In this document: positions 1-8,862 of the stretch, piece by piece
How positions within the stretch are numbered: position 1 is the first letter of the stretch
Layout of the letters: every line of letters starts with the position of its first letter
Source of the DNA: Phaeobacter sp.
GTDB taxonomy: Bacteria; Pseudomonadota; Alphaproteobacteria; Rhodobacterales; Rhodobacteraceae
DNA: 62,721 bases
Assembly (NCBI RefSeq): GCF_022825805.1
Contig: NZ_JAJDWC010000023.1
Span: forward strand, 1 to 62,721
Reading direction: 5' to 3'
The notes under the pieces: generated by a model
What the model was told of the DNA's origin: nothing
The model's input: the letters and a program-made list of their open reading frames with translations, nothing else
Database searches by the model: none
Made by a program: the position numbers and the translations under genes

Positions 1-66
1 CACAGCCCATAACTTCGCACAGCCCCACCACTCTCCCCTGCCCTGATTTACACAACCCTGATAGAG

Positions 67-297
67 TTATCGGTCTTCGGGCGCTTGTTTTCGCGATACT
101 TTGGGGTGGCTGAGCAGGCAGTTGTGAAACCATCGATGGCCCTGAGACATCATCGCTGATCGTTCCGGTGCATGGCTCTTGATTCCAAGGACATTCAGCC
201 GTAAAAGCCACCAGTCTGGATTCGCAATCGCGTGCCCGGACTTCTGACATATGGGGCAAGCACCTAAAACCTTCTTCGGTTTGAACAGGCGCTCCAC
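67..297 (-). CDS. possible small hypothetical protein
   Basis: A 76-codon open frame beginning with GTG. The predicted protein has a CPIC motif near residue 14 and a later HNC, which could be a zinc-binding arrangement. I recognise no family and see no strong Shine-Dalgarno sequence. It lies on the strand opposite rplS in the upstream region of the ribosomal-protein genes. It may be a chance open frame, and in that case the first 426 bases hold only the L19 promoter and leader. Low confidence. Confidence 0.2.
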   Translation of the reverse strand: MERLFKPKKVLGACPICQKSGHAIANPDWWLLRLNVLGIKSHAPERSAMMSQGHRWFHNCLLSHPKVSRKQAPEDR

Positions 298-426
298 GCA
301 TCAGAGACAAGGAACAGACGACGTGATCTCTGGCGGACGCAACTGCGGATCCGGTGAAGACCAAGAGCTCTCATGACGGAACAAACCTCTGCGGACCAAA
401 CCGTGGGCAAATTTAGGAGAGATGCG

Positions 427-801
427 ATGGACCTGATCGCACAGTTGGAGGCGGAACAAGTTGCCGCCCTGGGGAAAGAGATCCCTGATTTCAAAGCCGG
501 TGACACTATCCGTGTTGGCTACAAAGTGACCGAGGGCAGCCGTTCGCGCGTGCAGAACTACGAAGGTGTCTGCATCAGCCGCAAAAACGGCGCAGGCATT
601 GCCGGTTCGTTCACCGTTCGTAAGATTTCTTTTGGTGAAGGTGTGGAACGTGTGTTCCCGCTGCACTCCACCAACATCGACAGCATCACCGTAGTGCGCC
701 GTGGCCGCGTGCGTCGCGCCAAGCTGTACTACCTGCGTTCGCGTCGCGGTAAGTCCGCGCGTATTGCAGAAGATACAAACTACAAAGCCAAAAAAGCCTA
801 A
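427..801 (+). CDS. rplS: 50S ribosomal protein L19
   Basis: Large-subunit ribosomal protein L19, which sits at the 30S-50S interface. The whole family is recognisable: the start [11 protein letters not shown], the central [15 protein letters not shown] segment, and the basic C-terminal region around [19 protein letters not shown]. The frame stays open upstream to an ATG at 373. I chose the ATG at 427 because AGGAGA stands seven bases before it at 415-420, and because L19 normally begins at this MDLI position. The resulting 124 residues fit the family. It is followed 11 bases later by rpmE, so the two are probably co-transcribed. The usual upstream neighbour trmD is not visible in this window. 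Confidence 0.95.
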   Translation: MDLIAQLEAEQVAALGKEIPDFKAGDTIRVGYKVTEGSRSRVQNYEGVCISRKNGAGIAGSFTVRKISFGEGVERVFPLHSTNIDSITVVRRGRVRRAKLYYLRSRRGKSARIAEDTNYKAKKA

Positions 802-812
802 GGAGTGGTATT

Positions 813-1034
813 ATGAAAGCCGATACACATCCAGAATACCACTTCATCGACGTCAAAATGACCGACGGCACCATCCTCAAAATGCGCTCCACCTGGGGCA
901 AAGAGGGTGACACGCTGGCACTGGACATCGACCCAACAGTGCACCCAGCCTGGACCGGCGGCACCACCCGTCTGATGGACGCAGGTGGCCGTGTTTCCAA
1001 GTTCAAAAAGAAATACGAAGGCCTGGGCTTCTAA
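813..1034 (+). CDS. rpmE: 50S ribosomal protein L31
   Basis: Ribosomal protein L31 of the 50S subunit, 73 residues. It begins [19 protein letters not shown] and ends in the basic [11 protein letters not shown] tail typical of alphaproteobacterial L31. It contains no cysteine, so this is the zinc-independent form. AAGGAG is well placed upstream of the ATG. It follows rplS closely and is followed by a strong intrinsic terminator at 1056-1083, so the transcription unit ends here. Confidence 0.95.
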   Translation: MKADTHPEYHFIDVKMTDGTILKMRSTWGKEGDTLALDIDPTVHPAWTGGTTRLMDAGGRVSKFKKKYEGLGF

Positions 1035-1055
1035 GAACGCTTACATGTCTTTTGA

Positions 1056-1083
1056 AACGCCGCCCCTACGAGGCGGCGTTTTT
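1056..1083 (+). terminator. intrinsic terminator after rpmE
   Basis: A perfect 9-bp stem, AACGCCGCC paired with GGCGGCGTT, with a 7-base loop and TTT directly after the stem. It closes the rplS-rpmE unit. The 174 bases from here to the mipZ start hold no other gene I can see and should contain the mipZ promoter. Confidence 0.85.
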
Positions 1084-1257
1084 CGTTTCAGATGTGCGGG
1101 TCTTGCCATGCCTCCCCCTGTCGGCCCAGGCTCTGCAGTCAGAGCCTAACTTCGACCCTAAACCAAGGATTTGACGCCTTCCCATCGATTCGCCTGAGCC
1201 GTATACTCAGCGCAAATGCATGCGGAAATCCGCATATGGTTCTTGGGGGAAGTAGAC

Positions 1258-2067
1258 GTGGCGCATATTATTGTCGTCGGAAACGAAAAAGGCGGCGCAG
1301 GCAAATCAACCGTCTCCATGCATGTCGCAACAACACTCGCGCGGCTGGGTCACAAGATAGCAACGCTCGATCTTGATCTGCGCCAACGTTCCCTTGGCCG
1401 CTATCTGGAAAACCGCAAGACATTCATGCAGCAGGCGTCACTGGATCTGCCTTTGGTGCAGCTGCATGAGCTGCCTGAAATCGATGCCGATAGTCTCCAA
1501 CCCGGAGAAAACATCTACGATCACCGTCTGTCGGCTGCGGTCTCTGAACTTGAACCCAACAATGATTTTATCCTGATCGATTGCCCCGGCTCCCACACCC
1601 GGTTGAGCCAGGTTGCCCACTCGTTGGCCGACACTCTGATCACCCCTTTGAACGACAGCTTTGTTGATTTTGACCTGTTGGCACACACTGATCAAAAAGG
1701 TGAAAAAATCACCGGTCCCTCGGTTTATTCCGAAATGGTGTGGAACGCCCGACAGCTGCGCGCGCAGGCTGGTTTGAAGCCTATCGATTGGATCGTGATC
1801 CGAAATCGGGTCGGCACCCAGCGTATGGTCAACAAAGAAAAGATGGAACGCGCGATCAACATGCTGTCGAAGCGGATCGGGTTTCGTGTTGCGCCCGGCT
1901 TTTCAGAGCGGGTTGTGTTCCGCGAACTCTTCCCCCGTGGATTGACGCTGCTGGATCTCAAAGACATCGGTGTCAAACAGCTGAATATTTCAAACATCGC
2001 AGCCCGTCAGGAGCTGCGGGACATGATGAAAGCGCTCAATCTGCCTGGTGTAGACGTTGACATCTGA
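1258..2067 (+). CDS. mipZ: division-plane positioning ATPase MipZ
   Basis: MipZ is a ParA/MinD-type ATPase that forms a gradient from the ParB-bound poles and inhibits FtsZ, so that division occurs at midcell in alphaproteobacteria. The deviant Walker A motif NEKGGAGKST follows the first beta strand. Further family marks are DLDLRQRSLGRYLENR, FILIDCPGS (Walker B) and NDSFVDFDLL, and the C-terminal RELFPRGLTLLDL is diagnostic of MipZ rather than ParA. I chose the GTG at 1258, preceded by TTGGGGGA, over an upstream ATG at 1216, because homologues begin right before the IIVVGNEKGG strand. Its end overlaps or abuts xrtE. Confidence 0.9.
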   Translation: MAHIIVVGNEKGGAGKSTVSMHVATTLARLGHKIATLDLDLRQRSLGRYLENRKTFMQQASLDLPLVQLHELPEIDADSLQPGENIYDHRLSAAVSELEPNNDFILIDCPGSHTRLSQVAHSLADTLITPLNDSFVDFDLLAHTDQKGEKITGPSVYSEMVWNARQLRAQAGLKPIDWIVIRNRVGTQRMVNKEKMERAINMLSKRIGFRVAPGFSERVVFRELFPRGLTLLDLKDIGVKQLNISNIAARQELRDMMKALNLPGVDVDI

Positions 2068-3682
2068 CGCCAATCGCATGGCACCCGCGCCCCAGGTAAC
2101 GGGGAACGGGTCCCGGCGATTTTTTTCCATACTGGCGCTGCTCGGTGGCGAACTGCTGGCCGTTATGGTCGCGTATCAATTGCTTGCGGATGTGCAATGC
2201 AATCTGACCGTCGCCAATTCAACCTGCACCGCAGTGCGATCCATCGCCGGTCGGCTGATATCAGCCATCGCGCTGATGGGGGTGTTTCTGGTTTTGGTCC
2301 CGAGTGCATGGCAACGATTGCGCGACCTGATTGCAAAGCATCCCGTCAGAAAAGGGGCCTTGGCCGTCAATGCCGTGGGAGTCATTCTTCTGTTTGCGCC
2401 CCTCGCCGCATTTGGCCCCAATGGCATCAATGCGTGGATCTACCCAACACTCATTCTTGTGGTCCTCGGAGGGGGATTGGCCGGATTTGGTGCAAGTCTC
2501 GCGCTGCTCCCGCTGCGTCAATGGGGCCACTGGTTGTGGGCGAGCGGACCAGCAGCAGCTATCGCAGTTATAGCAGCCATTGTGCTGCCGGATCTGGCAA
2601 AGAGCATTGAACCCCTGTGGAATATTGAAGCGCTCACCAGTTTGACATTTTTCCTTGTCGCCACTGCATTGGAAGCCATCGGCGCCTCTGTCTGGACCAA
2701 TCCGGCAGAGCATCTGATCCGCGTGGATGACTTTCTGGTTCAAATCGGTGAGCCCTGCTCCGGCGTGGAGGGGTTCGCGCTCATTTCCGTCTTTATGGCG
2801 CTCTACTCGGCGCTGATGGGCCGCAGCATCCGGCAGAGCAGATATTGGCTGTTTCTGTTCCCCGCTGCACTTATCATCAGTTGGGCTTTCAACATCCTGC
2901 GCATCTCAGGTCTTATTTTGATAGGCGCATGGGTCGCCCCGGAACACGCCGTCAACGGGTTTCACAGCTACGCAGGCTGGCTGCTCTTTACGCTACTGGC
3001 GCTTGCAGTTCTGATGGTGGCGCACCGGATGCCCTGGCTGCAGGTCGAAACACAGGCCGCAGACACGCAGGTGCCACCAATGCGGCAGGATTTTCTGTTG
3101 GCGTCCATTGTACCCTTCATCGTGATGATGCTCAGCGGTGTCATGACCTCTGCGCTTTGGGCAGACCCGGCGGACGGATATCCCCTGCGCAGCGCGCTGA
3201 TGGCAGCGGCCGTACTCTTTTTCTTGCCCGCAATATGGAGCGGCTTGCGATACCGCCCCCGATCAATTGACATCGCTGCGGGCGCCGGAATTGGCGCCGT
3301 CTGGGTAACCGCTGCCGCTGCAGAGCTGGGCAACGGGCTGGCACAGGATCCGCAGTCTGCATTCTGGATATCGACCAGATTGCTGGGATCAGTCCTGCTG
3401 GTCCCCATTGTCGAGGAGCTGTTTTTTCGTGGATATCTGCTGAAACGCCTGGCAGGAAATCAGAGCAACATATTGCGAACGCTGGCGGGCTTGCTCGTGA
3501 CATCGGCCCTTTTTGGCTTGATGCATGATGACCGCTTTGTGCTTGGCATGGTGTCTGGCATCATATTTGGCGCGCTGTTTTTGCGCGGCGGCGGTTTGGG
3601 CGCCGCGGTTGTGGCGCATATCGTCGCCAATCTGACGATAGCATACTTTGCCTACGCAAAGGGATTTTGGGCGCTGCTCTGA
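2057..3682 (+). CDS. xrtE: exosortase E/protease, VPEID-CTERM system
   Basis: Two-domain polytopic membrane enzyme. The N-terminal half is an exosortase, a transpeptidase-like enzyme that processes C-terminal sorting signals; its three catalytic residues are visible as Cys234 in PCSGVEG, Arg282 in NILRISG and His303 in GFHSYAGW. The C-terminal half is a CAAX/CPBP-type intramembrane metalloprotease with EELFFRG (Glu453, Glu454, Arg458), FGLMH (His490) and HIVAN (His521, Asn525). This fusion matches the exosortase E/protease family that pairs with VPEID-CTERM proteins, and such a protein is encoded next door at 3710-4009. The start is uncertain: TTG at 2057 overlaps mipZ by 11 bases, and ATG at 2078 lies just beyond it. 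Neither has a strong ribosome site, which suggests translational coupling. Confidence 0.9.
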   Translation: MTSDANRMAPAPQVTGNGSRRFFSILALLGGELLAVMVAYQLLADVQCNLTVANSTCTAVRSIAGRLISAIALMGVFLVLVPSAWQRLRDLIAKHPVRKGALAVNAVGVILLFAPLAAFGPNGINAWIYPTLILVVLGGGLAGFGASLALLPLRQWGHWLWASGPAAAIAVIAAIVLPDLAKSIEPLWNIEALTSLTFFLVATALEAIGASVWTNPAEHLIRVDDFLVQIGEPCSGVEGFALISVFMALYSALMGRSIRQSRYWLFLFPAALIISWAFNILRISGLILIGAWVAPEHAVNGFHSYAGWLLFTLLALAVLMVAHRMPWLQVETQAADTQVPPMRQDFLLASIVPFIVMMLSGVMTSALWADPADGYPLRSALMAAAVLFFLPAIWSGLRYRPRSIDIAAGAGIGAVWVTAAAAELGNGLAQDPQSAFWISTRLLGSVLLVPIVEELFFRGYLLKRLAGNQSNILRTLAGLLVTSALFGLMHDDRFVLGMVSGIIFGALFLRGGGLGAAVVAHIVANLTIAYFAYAKGFWALL

Positions 3683-3709
3683 GCCGACAAATGGCGGCAG
3701 CGCACACAT

Positions 3710-4009
3710 TCAGCCCTGCACGCCACGGCGGCGGCGACGCAACTCCCATGCAAGAAGCAACCCAGCTGCAACAGCGGCGACGGCCAACATTCCGGCACTG
3801 ACGTCGATCTCCGGGACCGTCTGCACCCCGTTGCCGGATCCGCCCGTGTTGCCATTGCCCCATCCTTGGCCCCAGCCCTGCCCCCAGCCGCTGCCGCCCC
3901 AGCGACCACCAGGTGTTGGCCATTGACCCGCCGCGGCAGCCCAGGACGCATGTGCAAACCACGCAATGATTCCCACAGCAGACTTCGAGAAAACAGACCT
4001 CACTACCAC
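3710..4009 (-). CDS. VPEID-CTERM sorting-signal protein
   Basis: Predicted 99-residue exported protein and probable sole local substrate of XrtE. Residues 1-27 form a signal peptide (basic start, hydrophobic core, Ala-rich cleavage region). Residues 28-62 are a low-complexity Gly/Trp-rich spacer with GWGQ repeats. The sorting signal follows: VPEID at 65-69, a hydrophobic segment at about 70-89, then an Arg cluster. The frame stays open upstream, but I chose the GTG at 4009 because AGGGGG lies six bases before it and because it puts the signal peptide at the N terminus. The gene is convergent with xrtE, 27 bases apart. The function of the mature protein is unknown. Confidence 0.85.
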   Translation of the reverse strand: MVVRSVFSKSAVGIIAWFAHASWAAAAGQWPTPGGRWGGSGWGQGWGQGWGNGNTGGSGNGVQTVPEIDVSAGMLAVAAVAAGLLLAWELRRRRRGVQG

Positions 4010-4134
4010 ATCAAGCCCCCTATTCACGGCACAAAAGATACCTTCTGGATAGGCTGGGATGGTGATCAAATTAAGGCAAATTTAACACTTTCTGGCGGCA
4101 ACGGATGCGCGGATAGATCAGGGCGCAACCGAAC

Positions 4135-5373
4135 CTATTGTATCGGATGGCTCAATTCGTCGGGTTCATAAAGGGTGAACAACTCCACCGGTTCGGCCAC
4201 ACCACGCAACATATACCGGCCAAGTGACACCAGATCGCGAGTGCCCGGTTTCGCCGCAGAATGTACCCGCTCCGACACGATAATACTGCGCCCGACAGAG
4301 GCATGAAGGCCAGAAATACGCGCGGTCTGATTGACCGTCGGTCCAATCACGGTGAAATCAAGCCGGGTTTGCGATCCGATATTGCCATAGAGGATTTCAC
4401 CTGCATGGAGCGCGAAGGTGAAATCAGCAATCGGCAACCCCTCTGTGGCGCGATCAATGTTCCGGAGCCGCATCTGTTTTTGAAGTTCACTTGCCGCCGC
4501 CAATGCAGTGTCTGCGTCTTCTTCAATACTGCCCAGGTCGAACATCGCCAACACGCCATCGCCCATGAACTTGAGGATATTGCCGCCAAACCCCTGAATG
4601 GTCGAAACCGCGATACCGAAATAATCATTGAGCATTTCGATCAGTTCAGTGCCCGGTATCTGCTCGGCAAGCTGCGTGAACCCCTTTAGATCAAAATAGC
4701 AGATCACCGCATCGATTTGACGAGAGGACCCACGGCGGATTTCCCCGGACAGCACCCGACGTCCCGCATCCCGGCCCAGATAGACCTGCAACAGATCTTT
4801 TGCCATCTGATGGGTCGAGGCGGCACGCAGCGCAAGGCCAACCGTCTCAAAGGTTTGCCTGATCAAGGTAAGGTCGCTATCAGAGAACCCCTCAGGCGCA
4901 TCTGTTGCCCATGACGCCAGCAGCCCTTCACCTGGGCGCGCCGGATCAAAGGGGGCGTCGATGAAGTCTCCAAAACGCAACCCGATAGCCAGATAGTCAG
5001 TCGCTCCACGCTCAAAGAAATCCTGCAAAACGGGAAACGTCTCCCGGTCCTCTGCGCTGAAACGGCTGCGCAGTTCCGGAAGCTTGTTTTCGAGCATGTG
5101 ATAGAATGTACTGCGCCGCCATTCTGGCACCGGCGTTTCACTATGTTCAAAGAACTCGTAGTTCATCCCCTCGTTCCGCGTCCAACTGAACCCGGTGCCG
5201 CCGTATTTGGGATGAAAGGCACGCTGCGCCAGATGAAAGCGCCACAACGGAACACCGTTGTCCACCAGCCGTGTTGCATATCCCTGCAGCAATTCTTCAC
5301 GATCGGTCTCGCCCAAACCCAAGGTCGTAAGCCATTTGACGATTGGTTTTGCACGGGGATCATCAGACATCAT
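4135..5373 (-). CDS. class III adenylate/guanylate cyclase
   Basis: Soluble 412-residue nucleotide cyclase, probably making cAMP. The catalytic domain fills roughly residues 215-405. ICYFDLKGFT supplies the first metal-binding Asp, ILKFMGDGVLAMF carries the second Asp and a base-contact Lys, and the IGPTVNQTARI stretch carries the transition-state Asn and Arg. The N-terminal 200 residues have no transmembrane segment and resemble the unnamed regulatory region common in alphaproteobacterial cyclases. Two adjacent ATGs (5373 and 5370) could serve as start. It stands alone between the VPEID gene and the MarR gene, all on one strand. Its input signal cannot be read from the sequence. Confidence 0.85.
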   Translation of the reverse strand: MMSDDPRAKPIVKWLTTLGLGETDREELLQGYATRLVDNGVPLWRFHLAQRAFHPKYGGTGFSWTRNEGMNYEFFEHSETPVPEWRRSTFYHMLENKLPELRSRFSAEDRETFPVLQDFFERGATDYLAIGLRFGDFIDAPFDPARPGEGLLASWATDAPEGFSDSDLTLIRQTFETVGLALRAASTHQMAKDLLQVYLGRDAGRRVLSGEIRRGSSRQIDAVICYFDLKGFTQLAEQIPGTELIEMLNDYFGIAVSTIQGFGGNILKFMGDGVLAMFDLGSIEEDADTALAAASELQKQMRLRNIDRATEGLPIADFTFALHAGEILYGNIGSQTRLDFTVIGPTVNQTARISGLHASVGRSIIVSERVHSAAKPGTRDLVSLGRYMLRGVAEPVELFTLYEPDELSHPIQ

Positions 5374-5488
5374 GAAACGGGTCTCTCGCTGGCGTGCCGT
5401 ATGTAAAATGTGGAACCAATCTGGTCACTCACAGTCGCAATGTCCACTCCTACCCCAGCAGAAAGCAGGATTAGCCGCCTGAGACCTG

Positions 5489-5953
5489 TTATTGAGAGGT
5501 CCCAGGTTCAGCGCCTGTCGCAATACCCGCCAGTTTTTTCAGCGCAACGCGCAGGATCTCACGCTCTTCCGTGGAAAACGGCGCAGCAAGACGCTGGTCG
5601 TACAATGCCGCCTGTTGGCAGAGATCCCGGTAGGCGGCTTTGCCTTGCGCGGTCAGTTCGAGATGCTCGGAACGACGATCCTGCATATCACGTTGCCGGA
5701 CCACAAATCGCCGCTCAGACAGTTTCGCAACCGCTCGGCTGATTTTTGTTTTATGGATTTTCGCGCGGTCACCAATGTCTTTGGCCGTCATGCGACCATA
5801 GCAGCCCAGGTGAAACAACACCCGCCATTCATTGCGCAGCATCCCATACCGGCTCTTGTAATACTGCTGAAACCCAAGTGACGCCTCTTCTGCGGCGCGG
5901 TTCAGCAGATAGGGCAGAAAATCCTGCAGGTCGAAGTCATCTTTTTCCATCAT
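5489..5953 (-). CDS. MarR family regulator, probable controller of the homogentisate operon
   Basis: A 154-residue winged-helix regulator. The MarR fold is visible as LRNEWRVLFHLG, then the recognition region MTAKDIGDRAKIHKTKISRAVAKL, and the wing QRDMQDRRSEHLELTAQGK. It is transcribed divergently from hmgA with only 74 bases between them, and that gap contains an 18-bp inverted repeat (5974-5991). The arrangement suggests it represses the homogentisate operon and responds to an aromatic intermediate. The regulatory target is inferred from position only. Confidence 0.85.
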   Translation of the reverse strand: MMEKDDFDLQDFLPYLLNRAAEEASLGFQQYYKSRYGMLRNEWRVLFHLGCYGRMTAKDIGDRAKIHKTKISRAVAKLSERRFVVRQRDMQDRRSEHLELTAQGKAAYRDLCQQAALYDQRLAAPFSTEEREILRVALKKLAGIATGAEPGTSQ

Positions 5954-5973
5954 GATCCCGACCTACGGCTTGT

Positions 5974-5991
5974 TAGTTACAAAATCAACTA
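5974..5991. promoter_or_regulatory. candidate MarR operator upstream of hmgA
   Basis: The inverted repeat TAGTT-N8-AACTA lies in the 74-base gap between the MarR gene and hmgA. The 18-bp length and dyad symmetry suit a MarR dimer. It lies about 37 bases before the hmgA start codon, where it could block a promoter. It is a prediction from symmetry and position. Confidence 0.45.
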
Positions 5992-6027
5992 TTACCCAAG
6001 ACGTGACACGTAAGTAAGGACACAAGC

Positions 6028-7383
6028 ATGAGCCTCACTGACCACCCACATTCCATGATCCAAGCCCCCGCCACGCCCGGGCCGCATGAAGGATATATGC
6101 CGGGTTTTGGCAACGATTTTGAAACCGAAGCTCTGCCGGGTGCATTGCCACAAGGCATGAACAGCCCTCAGAAATGCGAGTATGGCCTTTACGGAGAACA
6201 GCTCAGCGGAACCGCATTCACCGCCGAGCGACCCGAACGCACCTGGTGCTACCGGATCCGCCCCTCCGTCAAACATTCGCACAGATACCAAAAGGTCGAT
6301 CACCCCTATTGGAAATCGGCCCCTCACGTTGACCCCGACGTAATCAGCCTCGGCCAATACCGTTGGGACCCGATCCCGCATGGGGATGATGGGCTGACCT
6401 GGCTGACCGGCATGCGCACAATGACGACTGCGGGCGATGTGAACACTCAGGTCGGCATGGCAAGCCATATCTACCTGGTCACCGCATCGATGATCGATAG
6501 CTATTTCTACTCTGCCGACTCCGAATTGCTGGTTGTCCCACAAGAAGGGCGTCTGCGTTTTGCAACAGAGCTTGGCATTCTTGACGTTGCGCCACAGGAA
6601 ATCGCTATTTTACCACGTGGATTGGTTTACCGCGTTGAGGTATTGGAAGGACCGTGCCGCGGCTTTGTCTGCGAAAACTACGGTCAGAAATTCGGATTGC
6701 CCGGCCGGGGTCCAATTGGTGCAAATTGCATGGCCAACCCTCGGGATTTCAAAGCCCCGGTTGCAGCGTTTGAGGATCGCGAGACACCGTCGATCCTGAC
6801 GATCAAATGGTGTGGCCAGTTTCACGAAACCAGAATTGGTCATTCACCCTTGGACGTCGTCGCATGGCACGGCAACTACGCGCCCGTCAAATACGATCTG
6901 CGCACCTATTGCCCGGTTGGTGCCATCTTGTTTGATCATCCCGATCCGTCGATCTTTACGGTACTGACGGCCCCATCCGGCCAACCTGGTACGGCCAATA
7001 TCGACTTCGTTTTGTTCCGGGAACGGTGGATGGTAGCTGAAAACACATTCCGACCACCCTGGTATCACAAGAACATCATGTCCGAACTGATGGGTAACAT
7101 CTACGGTCAATACGATGCCAAACCGCAGGGTTTCGTGCCTGGCGGCGTCAGCCTCCACAACATGATGCTACCCCACGGCCCGGATAAAAAAGCCTTTGAA
7201 GGTGCCTCCAATTCCAACCTGGGGCCGGAAAAACTCGATAACACCATGTCTTTCATGTTCGAGACCCGCTTCCCGCAACATCTGACCGCGTTTGCAGCCA
7301 ACGAAGCTCCGCTTCAGGATGACTATATTGATTGCTGGTCCGACATAGAAAAGAAATTCGACGGCACACCGGGCAAGAAGTGA
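6028..7383 (+). CDS. hmgA: homogentisate 1,2-dioxygenase
   Basis: Opens the ring of homogentisate with O2 to give maleylacetoacetate, the central step of tyrosine, phenylalanine and phenylacetate-type catabolism. The 451 residues match the family length. The N terminus has the hallmark [18 protein letters not shown]. The ferrous iron ligands fall in [14 protein letters not shown] (His and Glu) and [11 protein letters not shown] (His). It is the first gene of a + strand catabolic run with fahA and maiA, which supply the next enzymes. Control by the divergent MarR protein is likely. Confidence 0.96.
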   Translation: MSLTDHPHSMIQAPATPGPHEGYMPGFGNDFETEALPGALPQGMNSPQKCEYGLYGEQLSGTAFTAERPERTWCYRIRPSVKHSHRYQKVDHPYWKSAPHVDPDVISLGQYRWDPIPHGDDGLTWLTGMRTMTTAGDVNTQVGMASHIYLVTASMIDSYFYSADSELLVVPQEGRLRFATELGILDVAPQEIAILPRGLVYRVEVLEGPCRGFVCENYGQKFGLPGRGPIGANCMANPRDFKAPVAAFEDRETPSILTIKWCGQFHETRIGHSPLDVVAWHGNYAPVKYDLRTYCPVGAILFDHPDPSIFTVLTAPSGQPGTANIDFVLFRERWMVAENTFRPPWYHKNIMSELMGNIYGQYDAKPQGFVPGGVSLHNMMLPHGPDKKAFEGASNSNLGPEKLDNTMSFMFETRFPQHLTAFAANEAPLQDDYIDCWSDIEKKFDGTPGKK

Positions 7384-7523
7384 CCCGCCACCAGATAGCA
7401 GGATCGGTACGGAAATACGCCGGTTGCTGCTGACATAGCCTGCTACCAAATCGGACAGACGCCATACGACACAGGCGCCAAACGAAACAGGCGCCGCTGC
7501 GTTGCCAACAAAAAGGGCAAAAC

Positions 7524-8780
7524 ATGCCACTGCTGACATCCTGGGTTACATCTGCAAACGACCCAGATCATCCCTTTCCTTTGAACAACCTGCCATACGG
7601 CGTGTTTTCAACCACATCGTACGAGCCCCGCTGTGGCGTCGCCATCGGGGACATGATCCTGGATTTGCAAGCCGCGGAAGAAACAGGTCTGGTGCGCCTC
7701 ACCGATGAGCCGTTGTTTCAGGTGCCCTATTGGAATGACTTGATGGAACAGGGCCCCGCGGTCTGGACGGCTTTGCGCAACCGGCTGCAGACGCTGCTGG
7801 CACTGGGCGCTCCCGAACAGCCGGACGTCGAACCGCTGCTGGTGCCTGCCCACACCGCAGAGCTGCACATGCCATTCGCCGTAAGTGAATACACTGACTT
7901 CTATGCGGGCAAACATCACGCCATCAACGTCGGCACCATGTTTCGCGGCCCGGAAAACGCATTGCCGCCCAATTGGTTGCACGTGCCGATTGGCTACAAC
8001 GGCCGCGCGTCCTCCGTGGTGGTTTCTGACACACCGGTGCGCCGACCTTGGGGACAGCTCAAAGGCCCACAAGACGCTCACCCCCGCTGGGCACCAAGCG
8101 CACGGTTCGACATCGAACTGGAAATCGGAGCAATCGTCGGAACCAGCTCTGACGGCCCTCTCTCTGTGCAAGACGCCGATGATCACATCTTTGGCTATGT
8201 GCTGCTGAATGATTGGTCCGCCCGCGACATACAAGCCTGGGAATATCAGCCGCTGGGCCCGTTTCAGGCCAAGGCGACAGCCACCTCAATCAGCCCCTGG
8301 ATCGTAACCAAAGCGGCGTTGGAACCCTTTCGCTGTTCCGCCCCAGAACGCGACGTGGAGCTGTTGGACCACCTGAAAGACTGTGGACCGATGCTCTATG
8401 ATATCGATCTGGACATCACTCTTGCACCATCCGGACAGAGCGACACCACCATTTCCCGTACCAACAGCAAAGAGCTTTACTACTCAGCAGCCCAGCAGCT
8501 GGCGCATCACAGCTCCTGCGGTTGCCCGATGAACAGCGGTGACCTCCTTGGATCGGGCACCATTTCTGGCGAAAACGCACACAGCCGCGGATCGCTCCTG
8601 GAATTGGCCTGGGGCGGAAAAGACCCCATTCAACTCGATAGTGGGGAAACCCGCTCCTTCGTGGAGGACGGCGACACGCTAACCCTCAAAGGAACCGCAC
8701 GAGGCGACGGCTATAACATCGGCTTCGGAGACTGCCGCGGCACGCTCCTGCCGGCGTTGACTGACCCTTTCAAACGGTAA
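7524..8780 (+). CDS. fahA: fumarylacetoacetase
   Basis: Hydrolyses 4-fumarylacetoacetate to fumarate and acetoacetate, the last step of the homogentisate pathway. The 418 residues contain the N-terminal SH3-like portion (NLPYGVFST, GVAIGDMILDL), the central catalytic region SEYTDFYAGKHHAINVGTMF with its His and metal-binding acids, and LNDWSARDIQAWEYQPLGPF. The C-terminal HSSCGCPMNSGDLLGSGTISG is typical. AAAGGG lies seven bases upstream of the ATG. It follows hmgA after 140 bases that hold no gene. Confidence 0.95.
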   Translation: MPLLTSWVTSANDPDHPFPLNNLPYGVFSTTSYEPRCGVAIGDMILDLQAAEETGLVRLTDEPLFQVPYWNDLMEQGPAVWTALRNRLQTLLALGAPEQPDVEPLLVPAHTAELHMPFAVSEYTDFYAGKHHAINVGTMFRGPENALPPNWLHVPIGYNGRASSVVVSDTPVRRPWGQLKGPQDAHPRWAPSARFDIELEIGAIVGTSSDGPLSVQDADDHIFGYVLLNDWSARDIQAWEYQPLGPFQAKATATSISPWIVTKAALEPFRCSAPERDVELLDHLKDCGPMLYDIDLDITLAPSGQSDTTISRTNSKELYYSAAQQLAHHSSCGCPMNSGDLLGSGTISGENAHSRGSLLELAWGGKDPIQLDSGETRSFVEDGDTLTLKGTARGDGYNIGFGDCRGTLLPALTDPFKR

Positions 8781-8795
8781 GAGCAGCTTTTCCTC

Positions 8796-8821
8796 TTGCC
8801 AAAAATATCCCCGCCGGAGGC
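8796..8821. other. short intergenic sequence resembling a recurring Rhodobacteraceae element
   Basis: The stretch contains TTGCCAAAAATATCC followed by a GCCGGAGGC-like tail, between fahA and the MBL gene. From memory, very similar strings recur just outside genes in many Rhodobacteraceae genomes. I cannot confirm this here, and its function is unknown. Confidence 0.25.
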
Positions 8822-8862
8822 GCACAACCGCGCCTTTGGCACGACGACAAAAAGGACACTCC

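Noticed and set aside
3850..3910. Apparent tandem DNA repeat
   Set aside because: It is the coding sequence for the GWGQ repeats of the VPEID protein, so it is explained by the protein's low-complexity spacer.
7472..7495. Two copies of ACAGGCGCC, 16 bases apart, between hmgA and fahA
   Set aside because: Only two short copies, GC-rich, with no symmetric arrangement or known regulator. Probably chance.
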